Source: Candidatus Gastranaerophilales bacterium (GTDB lineage: Bacteria; Cyanobacteriota; Vampirovibrionia; Gastranaerophilales; Gastranaerophilaceae). From it: 36,178 nt of DNA. Below, one piece after another: positions 15,752 through 25,209 of this stretch; the first letter of the stretch is position 1; every line of letters begins with the position of its first letter. The notes below the pieces were generated by a model, which worked only from the letters and a program-made list of their open reading frames with translations, was not told the DNA's origin and did not search any database. A program made the position numbers and the translations under genes. The stretch is taken from assembly GCA_944322865.1 (NCBI GenBank), contig CALUQJ010000011.1, positions 1 through 36,178 on the forward strand, read 5' to 3'.

Positions 15752-16735
15752 TTAAACAGACATAAGTTTTTCTGTTCTCTTGTCATTCCAGAAATCAACA
15801 AGCATACTACAGAAGAATATACTTGAATAAGTCCCTACTGCAATACCTAAAATCATTGCCAGTACAAAATCTCTTGTGGTAACCCCGCCGAAGAAATACA
15901 ATGCAAGCAATGTAATAAGTGTTGTCATTGAAGTATTAATACTTCTTGCAAGAGTTTGGTTTACAGACGCATCAACAATTTCTCCAAATGACATCTTTTT
16001 AGCGTAATACCGGAGATTTTCTCTGATACGGTCGAATACAACGATTGTATCGTGAACTGAAAAACCGATAACGGTTAACAGTGCTGTAATAAACAATCCG
16101 TCAATTTGTACATTGAATAGAAGCCCGAGGATTGAAAATACACCACAAACAAAAATGACGTCATGCACTAACCCTAAAATCGCGGCAAGAGCATAATCAA
16201 ATCGGAATCTGAAAGATAAATATGCTATTATACCTAACACCGCAAGAGATAGAGCAAGTAAAGAATTTTTGAATAACTCTTTCCCCATAGTCGGACCAAC
16301 TGAACTTACTGAAATCAATTCAGGATTCTTATATTCTTTTTGCATGACAGACATAATCTGCTGCGGAACAGTCGAATCTTTTTCAATAAATTTTGTTCTG
16401 ATAGACATAATAGAACTGATTTGATTTTTTGTATTTTTTTGCTGTGTGCTGTTTACGTTCAGCACCTGAATATAAGGATTTTCAATACCTATTTTTTCAA
16501 GTTCGGAACGGCTTTTTGCAACATCATCATTAGTAATTTTTTCTACCAGACCGTATTGCAAAATTGTACCGCCTGTGTAATCAATACCGACCTTCATCGG
16601 CGCATGGTTTGTATAAGTTGCAGATGAATATACCATTGCGATGATACCAGGCAACAACAGTATAGCTGATAATGCCATCCATACCCATCTGTATTTTACA
16701 ACATGTACTAAGTGTTTTCTTCCTGTATTTATCAT
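15752..16735 (-). CDS. secF: Protein translocase subunit SecF
   Basis: Inner-membrane accessory subunit of Sec translocation, 327 residues, which works with SecD to draw exported proteins across the membrane using the proton gradient. It has an N-terminal membrane helix (about 16-37), a periplasmic domain with the family motif GIDYTGGT near residue 49, and a C-terminal block of five helices. The last block includes FSVHDTIVVFDRIREN, the conserved SecF cytoplasmic/TM4 signature. It follows secD with a 13-base gap and GAGG before its ATG, so the two form one operon. Many short secreted proteins in this window would be its clients. Confidence 0.96.
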   Translation of the reverse strand: MINTGRKHLVHVVKYRWVWMALSAILLLPGIIAMVYSSATYTNHAPMKVGIDYTGGTILQYGLVEKITNDDVAKSRSELEKIGIENPYIQVLNVNSTQQKNTKNQISSIMSIRTKFIEKDSTVPQQIMSVMQKEYKNPELISVSSVGPTMGKELFKNSLLALSLAVLGIIAYLSFRFRFDYALAAILGLVHDVIFVCGVFSILGLLFNVQIDGLFITALLTVIGFSVHDTIVVFDRIRENLRYYAKKMSFGEIVDASVNQTLARSINTSMTTLITLLALYFFGGVTTRDFVLAMILGIAVGTYSSIFFCSMLVDFWNDKRTEKLMSV

Positions 16736-16748
16736 TTTAACCTCATTC

Positions 16749-18056
16749 CTAATCTAAGATACCAAAGCGGGCTTTTTCCCGTTTAGTTTCAATTGCATCA
16801 TAACCTTTACCAATTTCATCCGCTCTGAGTCCGAATGTACCCGGATGTTTAAGTTCTCCGGTACCGAATACAAGGTGCATAAAGTTCTTTGTTACAGTTA
16901 TTGCTGAGAACATTGATACAATAACACCGAGCGCCAGAGTCAGTGCAAAACCTTTTACTATACTTGTACCAAGCATATAAAGGATTATACAGGTTATGAT
17001 TGTCGTCATATTTGAGTCGAAAATACTTGTAAATGCTCTGTCAAAACCTGAATTGATAGCAGTAAACAGGTTACGTCCTTCACGTAATTCTTCTTTTGTT
17101 CTTTCAAATATAAGTATGTTAGCGTCAACCGCCATACCGATTGAAAGAATAAATCCGGCAATACCTGCAAGAGTAAGTGTTACAGGAATTGTTTTGAACA
17201 GTGCAAACAGTATTATACTGTAGATAATGAGCGCAATATCCGCGATTAAGCCCGGAACTCTGTAGTAGAGGAGCATAAATATCATTACTGCGCCTAAACC
17301 TATTATACCTGCGGTTTTAGATTTAGCTATACTGTCAGCCCCTAATGTAGGTCCTACAGTATTTTCCTCAACTATTTTAGCAGGAACAGGTAAAGCACCG
17401 GCATTCAAAAGATTAACCATTCTGTTCGCTTCTTCATAGGAGAACCCTGAGCCGCCGCTTGTTATTTGCGCGTTACCACCATATATAGGTTCATTTACAC
17501 GCGGATCTGATATCAAATCTTTATCAAAGAATATCGCCATTGTTTGTCCGACAAGTTCTTCGGTTAATTCGCCGAATTTTTTAGCCCCTTCTGAATTAAA
17601 TTCCAGAGAAACTACCCACTGACCTGATGCATCAGTTGTCAGTGTTGATTTGGATAAATCACGACCGGTCAAGCCTGTAGATACCCATTCTTCAACGCCA
17701 TCTGCATTTTTTGCTTTTTTCTTAAATTCAAGTTGTGCTGTTTCACCGATAAAAGATTTTGCCTCTGTTAAATCCATAACACTAGGTATTTCAATGAGTA
17801 ATCTTTTGTCACCGACCTGTTGAACAACTGTTTCAGATACTCCGAGTTTGTTAACGCGGCTTTCAATTGCATATTGCAAACGCTGCATAACTTCCGGTGT
17901 AATTTTCGCTACACTGGCGGTTGTTTCTGCCTCAAGAATCAATCTTGAACCACCCACAAGATCAAGTCCTAATTTTGCGGGTTTTGTACAAACTAATACT
18001 GCTGAAACAATAACAATTAGTACAATAACCCAGAACATAATAATTTTGTTTTTCAC
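16749..18056 (-). CDS. secD: Protein translocase subunit SecD
   Basis: Inner-membrane Sec accessory subunit of 435 residues. It has an N-terminal helix (about 5-24), the GLDLVGGSRLILE signature near 29-41, a periplasmic domain, and a C-terminal five-helix block with GMAVDANILIFERTKEEL and FDSNMTTIITCIILYMLG. The length fits compact SecD proteins, shorter than the 615-residue E. coli form. It lies upstream of secF in the same operon. dapA ends 73 bases before it; that gap holds an AT-only hairpin (18089-18110) and no strong promoter, so readthrough from dapA is likely. Confidence 0.96.
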   Translation of the reverse strand: MKNKIIMFWVIVLIVIVSAVLVCTKPAKLGLDLVGGSRLILEAETTASVAKITPEVMQRLQYAIESRVNKLGVSETVVQQVGDKRLLIEIPSVMDLTEAKSFIGETAQLEFKKKAKNADGVEEWVSTGLTGRDLSKSTLTTDASGQWVVSLEFNSEGAKKFGELTEELVGQTMAIFFDKDLISDPRVNEPIYGGNAQITSGGSGFSYEEANRMVNLLNAGALPVPAKIVEENTVGPTLGADSIAKSKTAGIIGLGAVMIFMLLYYRVPGLIADIALIIYSIILFALFKTIPVTLTLAGIAGFILSIGMAVDANILIFERTKEELREGRNLFTAINSGFDRAFTSIFDSNMTTIITCIILYMLGTSIVKGFALTLALGVIVSMFSAITVTKNFMHLVFGTGELKHPGTFGLRADEIGKGYDAIETKREKARFGILD

Positions 18057-18088
18057 TTTTATAATCCTCTTTTATACTGATTAATATA

Positions 18089-18110
18089 ATTTTAATTAAG
18101 AAATTAAAAT
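18089..18110. repeat. AT-only inverted repeat between dapA and secD
   Basis: ATTTTAATT (18089-18097) and AATTAAAAT (18102-18110) form perfect 9-base arms around AAGA. With no G-C pairs it is a weak hairpin, possibly an mRNA processing or stability element between the two genes. Confidence 0.3.
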
Positions 18111-18129
18111 AGTTTATAGCCGCCGTAGG

Positions 18130-19023
18130 CTAATCTATTTCAAAACCGTCCAATACTGCAAAAAGTTCTTCTTTTTGCGCATCATCGAGTTCGACAAGCG
18201 GACGTCTGACAAATTCTTCACACAATCCTTTATGAGCAAGTGCTGCCTTTACAGGCACTGGATTAGGCGCCATAAACATTTGCTTCATAACAGGATAGAG
18301 TTTTTTATGCATATTCATTGCCGCAATAAATTGACCGGATTTGTAATTTCTAATCATAGACTTCAATTCTTTACCCAAAAGATGTGAAGTAACAGAAATT
18401 ACCCCGCGTGCGCCAAGTGAAAGCATAGGTAATGTCAAACTGTCATCTCCTGAATATACGCTGAAATCTTCAGGAGCCTGTAATTTAATTTCTGTAACGG
18501 CATCCATATCCGGGAAACTCTGTTTTACCGCAACGATATTTTCATATTTTTGAGCAAGTGCGGCAATAGTTTTCGGCAGGATTTGAACACCTGTTCTTGA
18601 AGGAATGTTATATAAGATTACCGGCAGACTTGTGCTTTCGGCAATAGCAGAGAAATGTGCGATTAAACCTTCCTGTGATGGTTTGTTATAATAAGGTGCA
18701 ACAGAAAGAAGAGCATCGACATCTTCTTTTTCTGCTAACTTAGCTGTTCTGCAAGCGGTAGCCGTACAATTTGAACCGGCATTCATAATGACTTTAGCTT
18801 TACCGGCGACAGCACGTCTGACAGAACTTAACAATTCAAGTTCTTCTTCGTGGGTAAGTGTTGGACCTTCTCCGGTTGTTCCGGCAACAAGTAAGGCATC
18901 ACTGCCGTTTTCTGCCAGATAACCTGCAAGTTGTTCAGCTTTATTGTAGTCAATTTCTCTTTTAGAATCCATTGGCGTTGCCATTGCGGTGATAACTTCT
19001 CCGGCATCATATCTTAAAGCCAT
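18130..19023 (-). CDS. dapA: 4-hydroxy-tetrahydrodipicolinate synthase
   Basis: First committed enzyme of diaminopimelate/lysine synthesis, 297 residues, condensing pyruvate with aspartate semialdehyde. Catalytic features: Schiff-base lysine K167 in VAVKQSF, Y138 in LYNIPSRTG with R143, and GTTGEGPTLTHEEEL with T49/T50. The length is normal for DapA. AGAGGT lies 4 bases before the ATG. A good promoter in the infB-dapA gap (19064-19091) gives it its own transcription start, probably extending into secD-secF. Close relatives in the NAL superfamily (sialate or KDG aldolases) are possible, but the motifs and lysine context fit DapA. Confidence 0.93.
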   Translation of the reverse strand: MALRYDAGEVITAMATPMDSKREIDYNKAEQLAGYLAENGSDALLVAGTTGEGPTLTHEEELELLSSVRRAVAGKAKVIMNAGSNCTATACRTAKLAEKEDVDALLSVAPYYNKPSQEGLIAHFSAIAESTSLPVILYNIPSRTGVQILPKTIAALAQKYENIVAVKQSFPDMDAVTEIKLQAPEDFSVYSGDDSLTLPMLSLGARGVISVTSHLLGKELKSMIRNYKSGQFIAAMNMHKKLYPVMKQMFMAPNPVPVKAALAHKGLCEEFVRRPLVELDDAQKEELFAVLDGFEID

Positions 19024-19063
19024 AAATACCTCTTTTCTTTTATAATATCCCTTTTCAAAGATA

Positions 19064-19091
19064 ATTATACCGCAAATATGAAAATAGTAAA
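19064..19091 (-). promoter_or_regulatory. Sigma-70-type promoter for dapA
   Basis: Minus strand: TTTACT (19091-19086), a 16-base spacer, TATAAT (19069-19064), placed about 40 bases before the dapA ATG in the gap after infB. Confidence 0.6.
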
Positions 19092-19134
19092 ACTTTTTTA
19101 CAACTTGTTACGCCGATTTTAAGATTATCAGAGA

Positions 19135-21654
19135 TTATAAAGAAGTACGTTCAACTTCTTCTGTTGTAGAAACTTCGATAATATCACCTATTTCAATGTC
19201 ATTGAATTTAGCAAAAGAAATACCGCATTCAAATCCTTGCGCAACTTCTTTTACATCATCTTTAAAGCGTTTAAGCTGATCTATTACACCTTTAAAGATT
19301 TCTTTTCCGCCACGGTATACAACAGCAGTTTTACCGCGTATAATTTTACCTTCTGTCACGTAGCAGCCGGCAATTCTTGTGGTTTTACCGATAGTAAATA
19401 CCTGACGAACTTCTGCCTTACCAAGATCAACTTCTTTAATTTCAGGCTCAAGAAGAGAAAGCATTGTTTTTTCGATATCTTCAAGGATTTGATAGATAAT
19501 ATCATATTTCTTAATTGTAACACCTTCTTTTTCAGCGGCAGCAGCGGCATTCGGATCTTCTTTTACCGTGAACCCGAGAATTAAAGCACCGGATGCAGAT
19601 GCCAGCATAACATCAGCTTCTGAAATATCACCTACACCGACGTGTATAATTTTTGTTTTGATTAGATTGCTGTCAAGCTGTGCTATTGCTTGCGAAACAG
19701 CCTCTGCTGATCCGTGGGTATTAGCTTTTATAATCAAATTCAGTTCAGGAATATCGTCCTCACCTGCAACAGCTTCACGTCTAATATGTGCAGGCAGCAT
19801 TGCCTCTAAACGTTTGTCACGTTCTTTTTCTTTACGTTTTTCAACAATGGTTTTCATTTCTTTTTCGTTTTTAACGACTTCAAAGTAATCACCCGCCTGC
19901 GGGACTTCTGTCAAACCTAATATCTCAACAGGAGTAGAAGGTTCTGCTTTTTGTATTCTTTCGCCGCTGTCGGATAATAATGCTCTTACACGCCCGCATG
20001 CTGTACCGACAACAATACAGTTGCCTACACGCAATGTACCGTTTTGAACAAGTAATGTCGCAACAGGACCTTTCCCTTTATCGAGATTTGCTTCTATGAC
20101 GACACCTGATGCTTCTGCTTTAGGGTTTGCTTTCAGATCTTCAATGTCAGCTACAAGCAGAATGTATTCCAGCAATTCATCAATACCAGTTCCGTTGAGC
20201 GCTGAAACATTGACTGTAATGGTTTCTCCCCCCCAGGCTTCAGGTACCAGTCCGTGCTCTGTTAATTGCTGTAAAACTCTGTCCGGATTTGCATCAGGTT
20301 TATCAATTTTGTTAACAGCAACAATAATCGGTACATTTGCCGCTTTAGCATGGTTAATTGCTTCAATTGTCTGCGGCATAATACCGTCATCAGCCGCAAC
20401 AACAAGTATTGCAATATCTGTCGCTTTTGCTCCGCGCGCACGCATTTCTGTAAATGCTTCGTGCCCCGGAGTGTCAACAAAGACGATTTTCTTGTTCTCT
20501 TTGTCATCGTCAAGGTAGACGGTATAAGCACCGATTGACTGAGTGATGCCGCCGACTTCGGTTGCTACAATTTTGTGTTTTGAAGCTCTGATACTGTCAA
20601 GCAAAGTAGTTTTTCCGTGGTCAACGTGTCCCATAATACTTACAACAGGCGCGCGGCGTTTTAGTAATTTTTTATCAACTTCAGTCAGCGCTTTGGTTTT
20701 CTTTTCTTTTTCAAGTTCTTCTTCAATATATGCATCTAAATCTTCATCAAGAACTTCCAGCCCGTATTCTGCACAGATTTTTTTGATGACATCTATATCA
20801 ATAAGCTGGTTTACTGTTGCCATTATACCCTGAAACATAAGGTATTTAACTATTTCTGCCGGAGTTTTTTTGATTTTTTCAGACAATTCTGAAATAGTCA
20901 TGGCATGGTTGACAACAATTTGTGTAACCTGTTCTACTTCTTCTTCCTTATGAACTTTTTTCTTATGTTTTTGAGCAGCAGCTTTTTCTAAAGAAATTCT
21001 TTCCTGCTCTTCTTTTTTAGAAAACTCTTTGTCCTTACGTTTTCCGTCGCTGCGTTTTTTAGTACCGCTCTTATTTTCATATATTTCTTGCGGAATTATA
21101 TGACGCTGGATAGGGCGTTTTTCTCCGGTTTGAACAGCCGGCTTTTCAAACGGCTTTTCAAACGGCTTTTTAGCAGGACGTGCTTTATCATCTCCTTGCG
21201 GCTTGGTGAATTTTTGACCTTTGTCAGGACGATTTGAGCCGCGAGGAGGGTATTTTTTATCTGTAGGTTTTTGAATCCCTTCTTTTTTAGGAGCACGTCT
21301 TACTATTTCAAGCTTGCTTTGCGGTTTTACAACTTCAATTTTAGGACGTCTGATTTCTTCTTGTTTTACTTCTTCAGTTTCTTTTTTAACCATAGCTGCT
21401 TCGGGTTTATTTTCTTCTTTAGGTTGAATAACTTCCGGCGGTTTTGCCTTTTTAACAACAAAAGCTTTTGGCTTTTTGTTAACAGCGCTGCCTGATGCTA
21501 TAAAATCTTTCAGTCTTTTTATCTGATCAACAGTTACAGAACTTGCATGTGTTCTGACTATTATGTTTATCTGGGCAAACTTTTCAATGACTTCTTTGCT
21601 TGAAAGTCCCATTTCTTTTGCTAATTCACTTATTCTTACTGTATCAGAACCCAT
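19135..21654 (-). CDS. infB: Translation initiation factor IF-2
   Basis: GTPase of 839 residues that delivers initiator tRNA to the 30S subunit. An N-terminal IF2_N helix bundle ([16 protein letters not shown], about 1-50) is followed by a long, highly charged lysine/proline linker (about 60-240, with small repeats such as [10 protein letters not shown]). A second IF2_N-like module lies near 248-300. The G domain has G1 GHVDHGKTT (342-350), DTPGHEAF and NKIDKP, followed by domains II-IV. The ATG overlaps the end of ylxR by 11 bases. In most bacteria nusA precedes ylxR-infB; here prfA does. Confidence 0.97.
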   Translation of the reverse strand: MGSDTVRISELAKEMGLSSKEVIEKFAQINIIVRTHASSVTVDQIKRLKDFIASGSAVNKKPKAFVVKKAKPPEVIQPKEENKPEAAMVKKETEEVKQEEIRRPKIEVVKPQSKLEIVRRAPKKEGIQKPTDKKYPPRGSNRPDKGQKFTKPQGDDKARPAKKPFEKPFEKPAVQTGEKRPIQRHIIPQEIYENKSGTKKRSDGKRKDKEFSKKEEQERISLEKAAAQKHKKKVHKEEEVEQVTQIVVNHAMTISELSEKIKKTPAEIVKYLMFQGIMATVNQLIDIDVIKKICAEYGLEVLDEDLDAYIEEELEKEKKTKALTEVDKKLLKRRAPVVSIMGHVDHGKTTLLDSIRASKHKIVATEVGGITQSIGAYTVYLDDDKENKKIVFVDTPGHEAFTEMRARGAKATDIAILVVAADDGIMPQTIEAINHAKAANVPIIVAVNKIDKPDANPDRVLQQLTEHGLVPEAWGGETITVNVSALNGTGIDELLEYILLVADIEDLKANPKAEASGVVIEANLDKGKGPVATLLVQNGTLRVGNCIVVGTACGRVRALLSDSGERIQKAEPSTPVEILGLTEVPQAGDYFEVVKNEKEMKTIVEKRKEKERDKRLEAMLPAHIRREAVAGEDDIPELNLIIKANTHGSAEAVSQAIAQLDSNLIKTKIIHVGVGDISEADVMLASASGALILGFTVKEDPNAAAAAEKEGVTIKKYDIIYQILEDIEKTMLSLLEPEIKEVDLGKAEVRQVFTIGKTTRIAGCYVTEGKIIRGKTAVVYRGGKEIFKGVIDQLKRFKDDVKEVAQGFECGISFAKFNDIEIGDIIEVSTTEEVERTSL

Positions 21655-21886
21655 TTATTAATTTTCCTTTCAATTCTTCCGGTAGTGAGGTTTTCAGGGC
21701 TTTAGAAATTCTGTTCTTTTTAAAAGCAGCCTCTATACACGCATTATTATAACAAAGATATACAGATCTGCCAAATATTTTTGTGTCAGGGTTGATAAAA
21801 ATGCCGGAATGCTTATCACGAGTGATTTTTATAAGATTTTTTCTGTCTGTAATTTTGCCGCATCCTGCGCATTTTCTATCTGCCAC
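21644..21886 (-). CDS. ylxR: YlxR (DUF448) RNA-binding protein
   Basis: Small protein of 80 residues with the YlxR signature: CAGCGKITDRKNLIKI at the N-terminus and GRSVYLC in the middle, with a lysine-rich surface. B. subtilis YlxR has been reported to bind and modulate RNase P (RnpM). Translation begins at GTG 21886, whose G is the last base of the prfA TAG, so the two are coupled. Its end overlaps infB by 11 bases. Confidence 0.9.
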   Translation of the reverse strand: MADRKCAGCGKITDRKNLIKITRDKHSGIFINPDTKIFGRSVYLCYNNACIEAAFKKNRISKALKTSLPEELKGKLINGF

Positions 21887-22968
21887 TAATTCACCTCTGC
21901 CAATTTTTCTAATTTTAATTTTTGATCGTGCTCAGTGAGCAGTTTTATTAATTCATCAAGATCTCCGTCGATTACAGTCCAAACATTAAGATTGTGGTTA
22001 ATTCTGTGGTCTGTAAGACGACCTTGAGGGAAATTATAAGTTCTTATGCGTTCGCTTCTGTCGCCTGAGCCGACCTGTGAACGACGTAAGTCTGTAATTT
22101 CCTGCATTTGTTTTTGAACTTCCATATCATAAAGCTTTGCTTTAAGAATTTGTAAAGCACGTTCTTTGTTTTGAAGTTGTGAACGCTCTTCCGTACAGAA
22201 AATCATTATTCCTGTCGGCTTGTGAAATACACGTGCCGCGGTTTCAACTTTATTTACATTTTGTCCGCCTGCACCGCCTGAACGTGCGGTTGTGATTTCA
22301 ATATCGTTCATATTTAATTCAACTTCAACATCATCGACTTCCGGCATAACCGCAACTGTTGCGGTTGAAGTGTGTACACGCCCTTGTGATTCTGTTGCTG
22401 GAACGCGCTGCACTCTGTGTACACCGGATTCGTATTTAAGTTTAGAATAAATACTGTCGCCTTTAATTGAGATAATAACCTCGGCAACCCCGCCTGCTTC
22501 ACAGTCGGTTTTACTCAAAATTTGTGTCTGCCAGCCCTGTTTATCCGCATATCGCATATACATGCGCATAAGATCTCCGGCAAATATGTTTGCTTCATCA
22601 CCGCCGGCACCGCCGCGTATTTCAAGAATAATGTCCTTGTCATCCATCGGATCACGCGGAAGAAGCAGAACTTTCATTCTTTCTTCATATTCCGGAATTT
22701 TAGCCTCATTTGCCTCCATTTCGGATTTTAAAAACGCACGCATCTCAGGATCATTTTCTGAATGGATTAATTCTTTTGCCTCAGCTATTGCATCTGTTGC
22801 CTTTTTCCATTCATAATACAAATTTACGGTTTCTTCCATTGACTTACGCTGCTTTGATAAGTCTTTGAATCTGTTATAATCCTGTATCACAGCAGGGTCA
22901 GACAGTGTTTCGCCTAACTCAATATATTTCTTTTCTATTTGTAAAATCTTATCTAACATATCTTTCAT
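21886..22968 (-). CDS. prfA: Peptide chain release factor 1
   Basis: Class I release factor of 360 residues, hydrolysing peptidyl-tRNA at UAA and UAG. The codon-recognition tripeptide PAT (190-192, in [10 protein letters not shown]) marks RF1 rather than RF2, and the catalytic GGQ is at 234-236 in [16 protein letters not shown]. All parts are present. No Shine-Dalgarno precedes ATG 22968; the predicted transcription start is only about 3 bases upstream, so the mRNA may be nearly leaderless. The in-frame ATG at 22959 has only a weak purine run. It heads a prfA-ylxR-infB run with overlapping genes. Confidence 0.96.
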   Translation of the reverse strand: MKDMLDKILQIEKKYIELGETLSDPAVIQDYNRFKDLSKQRKSMEETVNLYYEWKKATDAIAEAKELIHSENDPEMRAFLKSEMEANEAKIPEYEERMKVLLLPRDPMDDKDIILEIRGGAGGDEANIFAGDLMRMYMRYADKQGWQTQILSKTDCEAGGVAEVIISIKGDSIYSKLKYESGVHRVQRVPATESQGRVHTSTATVAVMPEVDDVEVELNMNDIEITTARSGGAGGQNVNKVETAARVFHKPTGIMIFCTEERSQLQNKERALQILKAKLYDMEVQKQMQEITDLRRSQVGSGDRSERIRTYNFPQGRLTDHRINHNLNVWTVIDGDLDELIKLLTEHDQKLKLEKLAEVN

Positions 22969-22977
22969 AATACTTTG

Positions 22978-23006
22978 ATTATAGCAGGAACATATTTTTT
23001 TTCAAA
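22978..23006 (-). promoter_or_regulatory. Promoter for prfA
   Basis: Minus strand: TTTGAA (23006-23001), a 17-base spacer, TATAAT (22983-22978). The transcription start is expected near 22971, almost on the prfA ATG (22968). Confidence 0.55.
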
Positions 23007-23071
23007 TTAATACCGGCAAGGTTCATTTTTAAGTGTAAGATTAACATTTGTAAAGATTAGCCGACTGGATA

Positions 23072-23107
23072 TTGTATTCTTACTTTTTGTTTGCTACATT
23101 TGTAGCA
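23072..23107 (+). promoter_or_regulatory. Promoter with TACANNTGTA dyad (BlaI/CopY-like operator)
   Basis: TTGTAT (23072-23077), a 17-base spacer and TACATT (23095-23100) form a plausible core promoter. Over the -10 lies the perfect dyad TGCTACA-TT-TGTAGCA (23092-23107), containing TACATTTGTA. TACA/TGTA half-sites separated by two bases are the known layout for BlaI/MecI and CopY repressors. The same core occurs at 32162-32171. Confidence 0.55.
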
Positions 23108-23139
23108 GTAGTAGTTTATCAGGATGTTTCGGAGGGTCA

Positions 23140-24639
23140 ATGAGAATCACACCTATACAAAATTGTAACTATTTTACCAACACTTACAATGCTGGCAGCG
23201 TAAATTACAAACCAAAAGCAGTTTATTCATCTGATGTATTTATTTCTTCATCTGCACCTAAACAGAAGAACAATGTAAATTTCACAGGTAATATACACAA
23301 TCTTTTGTCAGTAATTCCTAAAAAAGTTCAGTTAGATGATAAAATAGCGGCACTGTTTGATGAATTTAAGAGAGGGGATGTTATAACAGTAGGAAAAGAC
23401 TTTAAGGAAACCCAAAAAGCTCTAAAAGATGCTATTGGTACAGTGGATCACATCATCAAACGTGTATTTTTTATAAAAGATAACGAAATTGACGGCAGCA
23501 TCGCATTCTTTAAAAATGCAACAGGAGAAAAAGAAGTTCTGAACCTCAATAAATTCGATCTGTTTTTAAGCAGTGAACAAGGTCAGGATGCCCTTAAACC
23601 TCAAACAAGTTTTTATATAATGCCGGGCGATATATTATATGTCGGGAAAAAAGGTATTATGATAAAGGATTCCGCATCACCGGATTTAGCATCTGAAAGA
23701 CATAAATTTTCAAAAGTCTTTGACTTTACAAATGATTCAATTGATATTATCAAACGCCAGAACCAAAAACAATTAGCAACACTTGTAAGAGAAGTCAAAA
23801 CGCAAAAACAGCCTATATCATTTGCGGATGTCGGCGGACAGGACAAAGTAATTGATGAACTTAAAAAAGGTATATTATATCCTATAAAATATCCTGAGGC
23901 ATTTGAAAATGTTTCAGTAAATCACGGTACGATTTTAACCGGTCCTCCGGGCACTGGTAAAACTCTTATTGCTGAAGCCCTTGCAAACGAATCTAATGCT
24001 TATTTTAAAAAACTTAACGGCTCAGAGTTAAAATCTAAATGGATCGGCGAATCCGAAAGCAATCTCAGAGATTTGTTTGCGGAGGCAGTGGAAAAACAGC
24101 CTAGTATAATTGTATTTGATGAATTTGATTCTGTTGCCAAGAAACGTGACAAAATAGATCATTACAGTGCTGAATTTGTAAACCAGCTTCTATCAATAAT
24201 GAGTGATATTGAGAAGAACGGAGATGATGTTTATATTCTGGCAACGACGAATAAAGTTGACATGCTTGATGAAGCAATCAGACGTTCAGGACGTTTCGGA
24301 AAGCATATTGAAGTAGGTCCGCCGGATTTAAACGGTACTAAGCAAATATTAGGAATACATTCTGCAAAGAAACCGTTAGATGAATCTGTTGATATTGAGC
24401 AACTTTCAGGCAAACTTCATAAAATAAAAGCTACAGGCGCAGATATTGCAAGAATTGTATCAGATGCTCACAGTAACGCTTATCAAAGGCTCGGTATCTT
24501 TGAAAAAATGGATAACGGTACTTTTACAAGAGCTGATATAGACCGCCTTAAAATAACACCGGAAGATTTTGATAAAGCAATAAATGATTTTGTTGCGGAA
24601 AGCAAAGTTGCAGAACGTAAAAAAATCGGGTTTAATTAA
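23140..24639 (+). CDS. Stand-alone AAA+ ATPase with lineage-specific N-terminal tag
   Basis: Protein of 499 residues. The N-terminal 50 residues are low-complexity and end in NVNFTGN (45-51), a tag I associate with Gastranaerophilales. Residues about 60-200 form a domain I do not recognise (RGDVITVGKDF ... MPGDILYVGKKGIMI). The AAA module begins near 225: Walker A GPPGTGKT (268-275), pore-loop KWIGESESN (300-308), Walker B IIVFDE (323-328), sensor 1 ATTN (368-371), arginine fingers in RRSGRFG, and a C-terminal lid helix. Sequence style is closest to FtsH/Vps4/p97-type classic AAA, but there is no protease domain and no membrane helix. It is probably a protein unfoldase or remodeller of unknown substrate. 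GGAGG lies just before the ATG. Confidence 0.87.
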   Translation: MRITPIQNCNYFTNTYNAGSVNYKPKAVYSSDVFISSSAPKQKNNVNFTGNIHNLLSVIPKKVQLDDKIAALFDEFKRGDVITVGKDFKETQKALKDAIGTVDHIIKRVFFIKDNEIDGSIAFFKNATGEKEVLNLNKFDLFLSSEQGQDALKPQTSFYIMPGDILYVGKKGIMIKDSASPDLASERHKFSKVFDFTNDSIDIIKRQNQKQLATLVREVKTQKQPISFADVGGQDKVIDELKKGILYPIKYPEAFENVSVNHGTILTGPPGTGKTLIAEALANESNAYFKKLNGSELKSKWIGESESNLRDLFAEAVEKQPSIIVFDEFDSVAKKRDKIDHYSAEFVNQLLSIMSDIEKNGDDVYILATTNKVDMLDEAIRRSGRFGKHIEVGPPDLNGTKQILGIHSAKKPLDESVDIEQLSGKLHKIKATGADIARIVSDAHSNAYQRLGIFEKMDNGTFTRADIDRLKITPEDFDKAINDFVAESKVAERKKIGFN

Positions 24640-24640
24640 A

Positions 24641-24675
24641 ATTAAAAAAAAGCTGCATATCTAATATGCAGCTTT
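24641..24675 (-). terminator. Intrinsic terminator, strongest for the minus strand
   Basis: AAAGCTGCATAT (24649-24660) and ATATGCAGCTTT (24664-24675) form a 12-base stem with a 3-base loop. On the minus strand the stem is followed by a run of T, ending the secreted-protein gene at 24723. The plus side lacks a T-run but may still help end the AAA+ transcript. Confidence 0.85.
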
Positions 24676-24722
24676 GTAAATAAAAAATAGTAAAAAGTCT
24701 TCAATATAAAAATCCAAATAAA

Positions 24723-25166
24723 TTAAAACTGAACCTCAAAATAGCTTTTTATACTTTCCGCAGAACATGGAGCAGGATCTTTCATTCTGCTACTGTTGTA
24801 TTTGCAGTAAGTTTCAACGAGAAGTTTGTAATGTTCAACTTGTTTTTTATCCAGTTCAATTACAAAATCTGTAGACAACTTAGGATAATTCCCAGTATAA
24901 TCTTTTTCCAAATTATTTACCATAGGGAAAAGTGCATCACGCGTTCTGATACGTTGATAATCGTAAGTTGCGCATTCATTGTTGAAAAAGTTAAGAAAAT
25001 TGTATTCGTATTTCAACCCTGTACGAACTCGCTGACACACATTGCTCACAACCGCACCACTTGCAGAAAGAGCCTTTCTTGATGCTGTCGCACTTTTAGC
25101 ATCAACTGCAAATACAGAAGATGTTAAAAGCAACATACTAAATAATAAACAAAAAACTTTTTTCAT
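24723..25166 (-). CDS. Small secreted protein of unknown function
   Basis: Protein of 147 residues with a clear Sec signal peptide (MKKVFCLLFSMLLLTSSVFA, cleavage after about residue 20). The mature part is about 127 residues with four cysteines (in VCQRV, NECAT, TYCKY and PCSAE), so two disulfides are possible outside the cytoplasm. No known domain is recognised. The start has no Shine-Dalgarno; AATGTAT occurs three times in the 25 bases before the ATG. It lies 43 bases after the permease gene on the same strand and is followed by a strong terminator. Confidence 0.75.
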   Translation of the reverse strand: MKKVFCLLFSMLLLTSSVFAVDAKSATASRKALSASGAVVSNVCQRVRTGLKYEYNFLNFFNNECATYDYQRIRTRDALFPMVNNLEKDYTGNYPKLSTDFVIELDKKQVEHYKLLVETYCKYNSSRMKDPAPCSAESIKSYFEVQF

Positions 25167-25209
25167 ACATTATACATTAGCATACATTACAATTTTTGGC
25201 AAGTATTTT

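Noticed and set aside
20096-20518. 140-codon plus-strand open frame
   Set aside because: Opposite the G domain of infB, serine/alanine-rich translation typical of an antisense shadow.
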